From assembly GCA_030594025.1 (NCBI GenBank), contig JAUVFY010000047.1:1-9060 (forward strand): DNA of 9,060 nt, in the 5' to 3' direction. Origin of the DNA: Deltaproteobacteria bacterium. GTDB taxonomy: Bacteria > Desulfobacterota > GWC2-55-46 > JAUVFY01. Every line of letters begins with the position of its first letter. The first letter of the stretch is position 1. The notes beneath the pieces are model-generated. The model had not been told where the DNA came from, searched no databases, and saw only the letters and a program-made list of their open reading frames with translations. Both the position numbers and the translations under genes were made by a program. Below, one piece after another: positions 6,222 through 9,060 of this stretch.

Positions 6222-7185
6222 TGAGCCCCTTTACGTCCCTCGAGGCCTTCTCTTCCATAAGCCCGTCTATGGCCTTAACTACCCTTTCGGGTTTTATGTC
6301 ATAGAGGCATGATTTAGTGCCCCTTACGCATCTGGTGGAAAGGCACGGAAGACAGTCGGGCTCTGGCTCGGGCAGTAGCTTAACCCCGTCCTTTACGTAG
6401 ACCTCGTTAGCGAGGGTGGGTCCGAAAAAGGCAACTACCTTTTTTTCGAGTGCGTGGGCGATGTGCAGGCCGAGGCTGTCGTTCGTTATGAGGAGCCTTA
6501 CGGAGTTTATCCATTCAATATAGTCCTCCAGGGAATCGAGCCCCTTCTGCCAGGATATGGAGTATCTCTTCGCGGCCAGCCTCTCGAGCTCCTTCCAGTG
6601 CTCCATGGGCCATCCCTTAATGGGCCACTTATCCCCCACCTTGTAGTTGAAACCGAGGTCAAAGGTCGGCTTTGACCTGGGCTTGTAGCCCAGAACAGGG
6701 ATCTCACCCTGCCACTTCGAGCCCACCATCTCGAAAAGCACCTCCTCCCAGTATTTGCTGCTCGCAACCTTGTCCTCGTGGCTGTAGCAGAGCTCAATGG
6801 CGTGCTGGGAGCCGTCGTATGGGCTTGCCGCGCCCGTGTCCGGGTCGAACCTGAAGCCGTAGCGTCTCCAGGCCGTAAGGGAGTCGGCCAGCGCGCACAC
6901 CCCGGCGACCTTTTCAAGGTTGATTATCGTATCGAACCTTTCCGCCTGTAGCTGAAGGACAGTCGTGAGGTCATAGGGCAGTATGCGGTCGATGTAGGGG
7001 TTCCCCTTAAGTAGCGCTATGGCCTTTTCGTCAACGAGCCACGAGACGTGGGCGTCGGGGAAGAGGTTAAGGAGCACGGAGGACCTCAAAACGTCGCCGA
7101 GGCTCGTCGTGCAGCCTATCTCTCCCACGAGGGTCTCCGAATAACCAAGTTTTATGATCAAGACCTTCTCGTGTCTGTTTTCCAT
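6214..7185 (-). CDS. Family-9 (heptosyltransferase-like) glycosyltransferase
   Basis: This 323-residue cytosolic GT-B enzyme resembles the ADP-heptose:LPS heptosyltransferase family (GT9), which adds sugars to lipopolysaccharide core or other surface glycans at the inner face of the membrane. The N-terminal domain starts KVLIIKLG and continues with an SLGDVLRSS loop and an FPDAHVSWLVD strand typical of the acceptor domain. The C-terminal donor domain has the hallmark LLITNDSLGLHIAHA (about residues 231-245 from this start), then KKVVAFFGPT and a Cys cluster C278-x2-C281-x4-C286-x6-C293, a pattern common in this family. The exact sugar is not determined. I chose ATG at 7185 because AAGGG sits 9 bases upstream and the product starts close to the first beta strand. 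A start 12 codons upstream at 7221 has no good binding site and would overlap the preceding gene by 23 bases. Confidence 0.85.
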   Translation of the reverse strand: MENRHEKVLIIKLGYSETLVGEIGCTTSLGDVLRSSVLLNLFPDAHVSWLVDEKAIALLKGNPYIDRILPYDLTTVLQLQAERFDTIINLEKVAGVCALADSLTAWRRYGFRFDPDTGAASPYDGSQHAIELCYSHEDKVASSKYWEEVLFEMVGSKWQGEIPVLGYKPRSKPTFDLGFNYKVGDKWPIKGWPMEHWKELERLAAKRYSISWQKGLDSLEDYIEWINSVRLLITNDSLGLHIAHALEKKVVAFFGPTLANEVYVKDGVKLLPEPEPDCLPCLSTRCVRGTKSCLYDIKPERVVKAIDGLMEEKASRDVKGLKR

Positions 7186-7194
7186 TTTTATCTT

Positions 7195-7199
7195 CCCTT
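7195..7199 (-). promoter_or_regulatory. Ribosome binding site deciding the family-9 glycosyltransferase start
   Basis: AAGGG (within GAAGGGAAG on the - strand) lies 9 bases before the ATG at 7185 and touches the TGA of the preceding gene. This supports the shorter start and reinitiation after the upstream gene. Confidence 0.5.
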
Positions 7200-7708
7200 C
7201 AGAAGGATTTTCCGTTTGCATCTGCTTTTCTAACGCATCTTACCGCCTCGGCGTAAATCTCGCCGGGCACCAACCCACGGGCACGGAGCCCCTTTTTTCT
7301 GACGAAATATTCTATCACAGAATACGCCCTGAGTGTAACAGCTTTTTGCCTCAAGAGATATACGGTATCAAGAATGACATGAAATACAAGCCCCCAGAAG
7401 ACCGCCTCGAGCCACGCGATGCCAGTAACCGCGGAGGATACGTAGACCGCTGCCGCGAACTCCACCGTATGGAAGGGCGAAAGGTTCAAAAACTCGGGCC
7501 TTCCCCACATACCCCTTAATACCTCGTGGTAACGCAAGGCCCCCTTTAACCGGAGGTCGGCAAGACCGTTGTGAAAGAGGTAATCGAGGTAATGGTCAAG
7601 GTCCGCGGCGACCGAGGCCAGAAAGAAGACAAGACCGTTAACGCTCGGGAAGGGGTAAAATACAACTGAGGCGACCCCTCCCAGAACTATGTGTCCCGCG
7701 GGCCTCAT
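7199..7708 (-). CDS. Small membrane metal-dependent hydrolase-like protein (DUF457/YdjM-type)
   Basis: This 169-residue predicted inner-membrane protein has the scattered His/Asp pattern of the YdjM/DUF457 group annotated as metal-dependent hydrolases. The pattern is H6 in RPAGHIVLGG, D36-x-D38-H39 in AADLDHYLDYL, H80 in SPFHTVEF, and H110-x3-D114 in VFHVILDTVYLL. Hydrophobic segments lie at about 8-36, 82-100 and 102-119, with a basic C-terminal tail. The enzymatic activity of this family is largely unproven, and a lipid- or phosphate-ester-directed role is only an inference from its neighbours. The frame stays open for 85 codons upstream, but that stretch is antisense-free shadow of the radical SAM gene. 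The ATG at 7708 overlaps the radical SAM stop as ATGA, has AAGGGG 6 bases upstream, and starts exactly at the conserved N-terminus, so I take it as the real start. It is probably translationally coupled. Confidence 0.75.
   Translation of the reverse strand: MRPAGHIVLGGVASVVFYPFPSVNGLVFFLASVAADLDHYLDYLFHNGLADLRLKGALRYHEVLRGMWGRPEFLNLSPFHTVEFAAAVYVSSAVTGIAWLEAVFWGLVFHVILDTVYLLRQKAVTLRAYSVIEYFVRKKGLRARGLVPGEIYAEAVRCVRKADANGKSF
7705..7708 (-). promoter_or_regulatory. ATGA stop/start overlap
   Basis: TCAT on the + strand reads ATGA on the - strand. The ATG of the hydrolase-like gene at 7708-7706 shares two bases with the TGA of the radical SAM gene at 7707-7705. This arrangement is a common sign of translational coupling. 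AAGGGG at 7720-7715 serves as the likely binding site. Confidence 0.75.
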
Positions 7709-9060
7709 CGGTTTCCCCTTTTTTCCCTCTTTTCCCTTATAGCCTCCGTATTGACCGGCTCGTCGTAATGCTTGAAGCGCTCCAATACGAAACTCTCGTA
7801 CACGCTCCTTACGAAGTTCTTCGCCGAGAACTTCATGGGGTATATCTTCGTCTTTACGAGGTAGGCTTTTACGAGGAAATATAAGACGAAATATAGCCTC
7901 GTAAGCGGGAGCTTTATGAGCCACCTGGCGGTTATGTTCCTTAGGGACGGCATCCAGAGGCAAACGGTGGCAAGTAGCGAGAGGTTCCGCTGCATGAGCT
8001 TTTCCCTCTCTGTGAAACCGCCTAGGGGAGACGATGACTGGTAGCTCATGTGGAGCCTGTCGAAGTCACCGTCGAAGTAGCCCTTGTCTATCGCGTAGCG
8101 GGCGAGCTCGGTCCCGGGGTAGGGGAAGAATATGGGGAACTCCCCGAAGGTCACCCTGCAGCGAAGGTTCATGTCCATGGACTCTATGTCCTCTTTTATG
8201 CCCGTTCCGGGGATTGCAAGTATGGTATTGGAGAATGTGGGTATGCCGTGGCTGTGGCAGAGGTCAAAGCCCTTTATCATCTCCTCTGTCGTCATGCCCC
8301 TTTTTAGAACCTCCTGCCTTACGCGTTCGTTACCGCTCTCTATGGACATGCTTATGGAGGCGAGCCCCGCTCTTTTAAGCTTAAGAAGAATGGGCTCGGT
8401 AAGGTTGTCGGCCCTCACCAGGCAATGGAACGGGAGCCCCACCTCCCGGGGGAATTTTTCCGCAAACTCGTCGAGCCACTCGTCGTCCTTTACCACGAAG
8501 ACGTCGTCGTAGAACTTTATGAACTGTGTTTCGTAGCGCTCCTTTAGCTCCTTCAGCTCCGCTGTTACGCGGTCCACGCTCATCCTGGTCAAGACAGGGC
8601 CCTTACCCCTGTAGATGGTGTTATAGATGTGGTTAAAGCAGTAAGTACACCTGTAAGGGCATCCACGGCTTGCCATGAAGCTTCGCATGGGGAAGCGTCC
8701 GAGGCGCGTGGAGGAGTAAAAGAGTTCCCGGTCGAGGTACGGTAGCGTGTCGAGGTCCTGCTTCCTGGGCCTTATCTCCGGGGGCCTGCCACTGGTGAAG
8801 TTGTTCTTCGTTACGATATTTGGTATCCCGTCGACGGGTCTTCCGCTCTCAACGGTGTCGAGGAGCTCACCCCAGGCATCGTCGCCTTCACCCACGCAGA
8901 GGGCGTCGAATGAGTGCTTTTCTATAACCTCCGGGAAGAAGGTGGGATGGGGCCCGCCCATGACGGTGAATACCGAGGCGCCGTTAAGACTCTTTATAGT
9001 GTCGTTTGCGGCTATGTAGTACTTGTGCTCGCCTGTCTTGGCGCTGAAGGCGACCATGTC
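7705..9060 (-). CDS. B12-binding-domain radical SAM protein (N-terminus outside the window)
   Basis: The frame is open to the window edge. The Met at 9057 is preceded by an in-frame Asp codon and is probably internal (DMVAFSAKT), so the true start lies outside. About 450 residues are seen. The C-terminal half of a cobalamin-binding-type Rossmann domain comes first, with VMGGPHPTFFPE at 32-43 and CVGEGD at 54-59. The radical SAM core follows, with C133, C137 and C140 in SRGCPYRCTYC, then KFYDDVF at 181-187, SIESGNERVR at 238-247 and a conserved FPYPGTEL at 311-318. A hydrophobic tail of about 90 residues and a basic C-terminus (REKREKR) close it. The family includes B12-dependent methyltransferases and related enzymes acting on lipids, sugars or antibiotics. 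The substrate here is unknown, and the DxHxxG cobalamin ligand region would lie upstream of the window. It is the first visible gene of the leftward operon. Confidence 0.85.
   Translation of the reverse strand, partial: DMVAFSAKTGEHKYYIAANDTIKSLNGASVFTVMGGPHPTFFPEVIEKHSFDALCVGEGDDAWGELLDTVESGRPVDGIPNIVTKNNFTSGRPPEIRPRKQDLDTLPYLDRELFYSSTRLGRFPMRSFMASRGCPYRCTYCFNHIYNTIYRGKGPVLTRMSVDRVTAELKELKERYETQFIKFYDDVFVVKDDEWLDEFAEKFPREVGLPFHCLVRADNLTEPILLKLKRAGLASISMSIESGNERVRQEVLKRGMTTEEMIKGFDLCHSHGIPTFSNTILAIPGTGIKEDIESMDMNLRCRVTFGEFPIFFPYPGTELARYAIDKGYFDGDFDRLHMSYQSSSPLGGFTEREKLMQRNLSLLATVCLWMPSLRNITARWLIKLPLTRLYFVLYFLVKAYLVKTKIYPMKFSAKNFVRSVYESFVLERFKHYDEPVNTEAIREKREKRGNR
7712..7738 (-). repeat. 27-base homopurine tract with a 9-bp duplication at the end of the radical SAM gene
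   Basis: The - strand is pure A/G across this stretch. It contains AGGGAAAAG followed directly by AGGGAAAAA, encoding the repeated Arg-Glu-Lys of the C-terminus. It also carries the AAGGGG binding site of the next gene, so a unit gain or loss would alter the protein tail in frame and leave the overlap intact. Confidence 0.75.

Noticed and set aside
7186..7221. Longer start (ATG at 7221) for the family-9 glycosyltransferase
   Set aside because: It lacks a good binding site, would overlap the preceding gene by 23 bases, and adds a polar 12-residue leader before the usual first beta strand.
8034..8512. Several + strand frames opposite the B12 radical SAM gene
   Set aside because: The opposite strand carries clear radical SAM motifs across the region. 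These frames give Ser/Arg/Cys-rich nonsense without binding sites.

Overview
The window reads as part of a surface-glycan or envelope-lipid locus from a Gram-negative bacterium. A family-9 (heptosyltransferase-like) glycosyltransferase and several polytopic lipid-linked-sugar-type glycosyltransferases point that way. Coding density is high, gaps are a few to about 50 bases, and ATA (Ile) and AGG (Arg) codons are frequent. No rRNA, tRNA, CRISPR array or transposase is visible. I cannot name the species; an uncultured proteobacterial, Desulfobacterota-like or Nitrospirota-like lineage is only a guess.

Left half (1-5233, + strand): the last 28 codons of a cut-off gene are followed by three full-length, collinear paralogous integral membrane proteins of 559, 562 and 567 aa. 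They resemble the GT39/PMT-ArnT superfamily (GT-C fold). All three place an Asp-Asn pair at residues 46-47 in the first periplasmic loop, an HPG/HPP-(x)n-PP-(x)n-LLLSP loop, an E-x3-E-(I/V)-P-Y motif, and a soluble C-terminal domain ending in D-(G/S)-C-x2-E-T-x-K-Y-L. Spacing of 3 and 16 bases suggests one transcript. The truncated gene's C-terminus resembles theirs, so the array may have been at least four copies long.

Right half (9060-5274, - strand): a convergent set reads right to left. It contains a radical SAM protein with the end of a B12-binding-type domain (N-terminus outside the window), a small DUF457/YdjM-like membrane metal-dependent hydrolase overlapping it by ATGA, a family-9 glycosyltransferase, and a second radical SAM protein with a Cys-rich C-terminus. 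A 10-bp triple tandem repeat lies ahead of the last gene, which starts with GTG. The two gene sets converge across about 40 bp holding an AT-rich near-palindrome.

Working model (inference): the + strand GT-C enzymes transfer sugars from polyprenyl-phosphate donors to envelope acceptors in the periplasm. The - strand set builds or modifies a related glycan or lipid in the cytoplasm, with radical SAM chemistry (possibly methylation or another C-H modification) as decoration. Substrates cannot be read from the sequence. Most of the distinctive local structure is slippage-type: a G8 tract, three T7 tracts with a six-residue insertion, 9-bp duplications and the 10-bp repeat. Several of these sit in or next to the glycosyltransferases.
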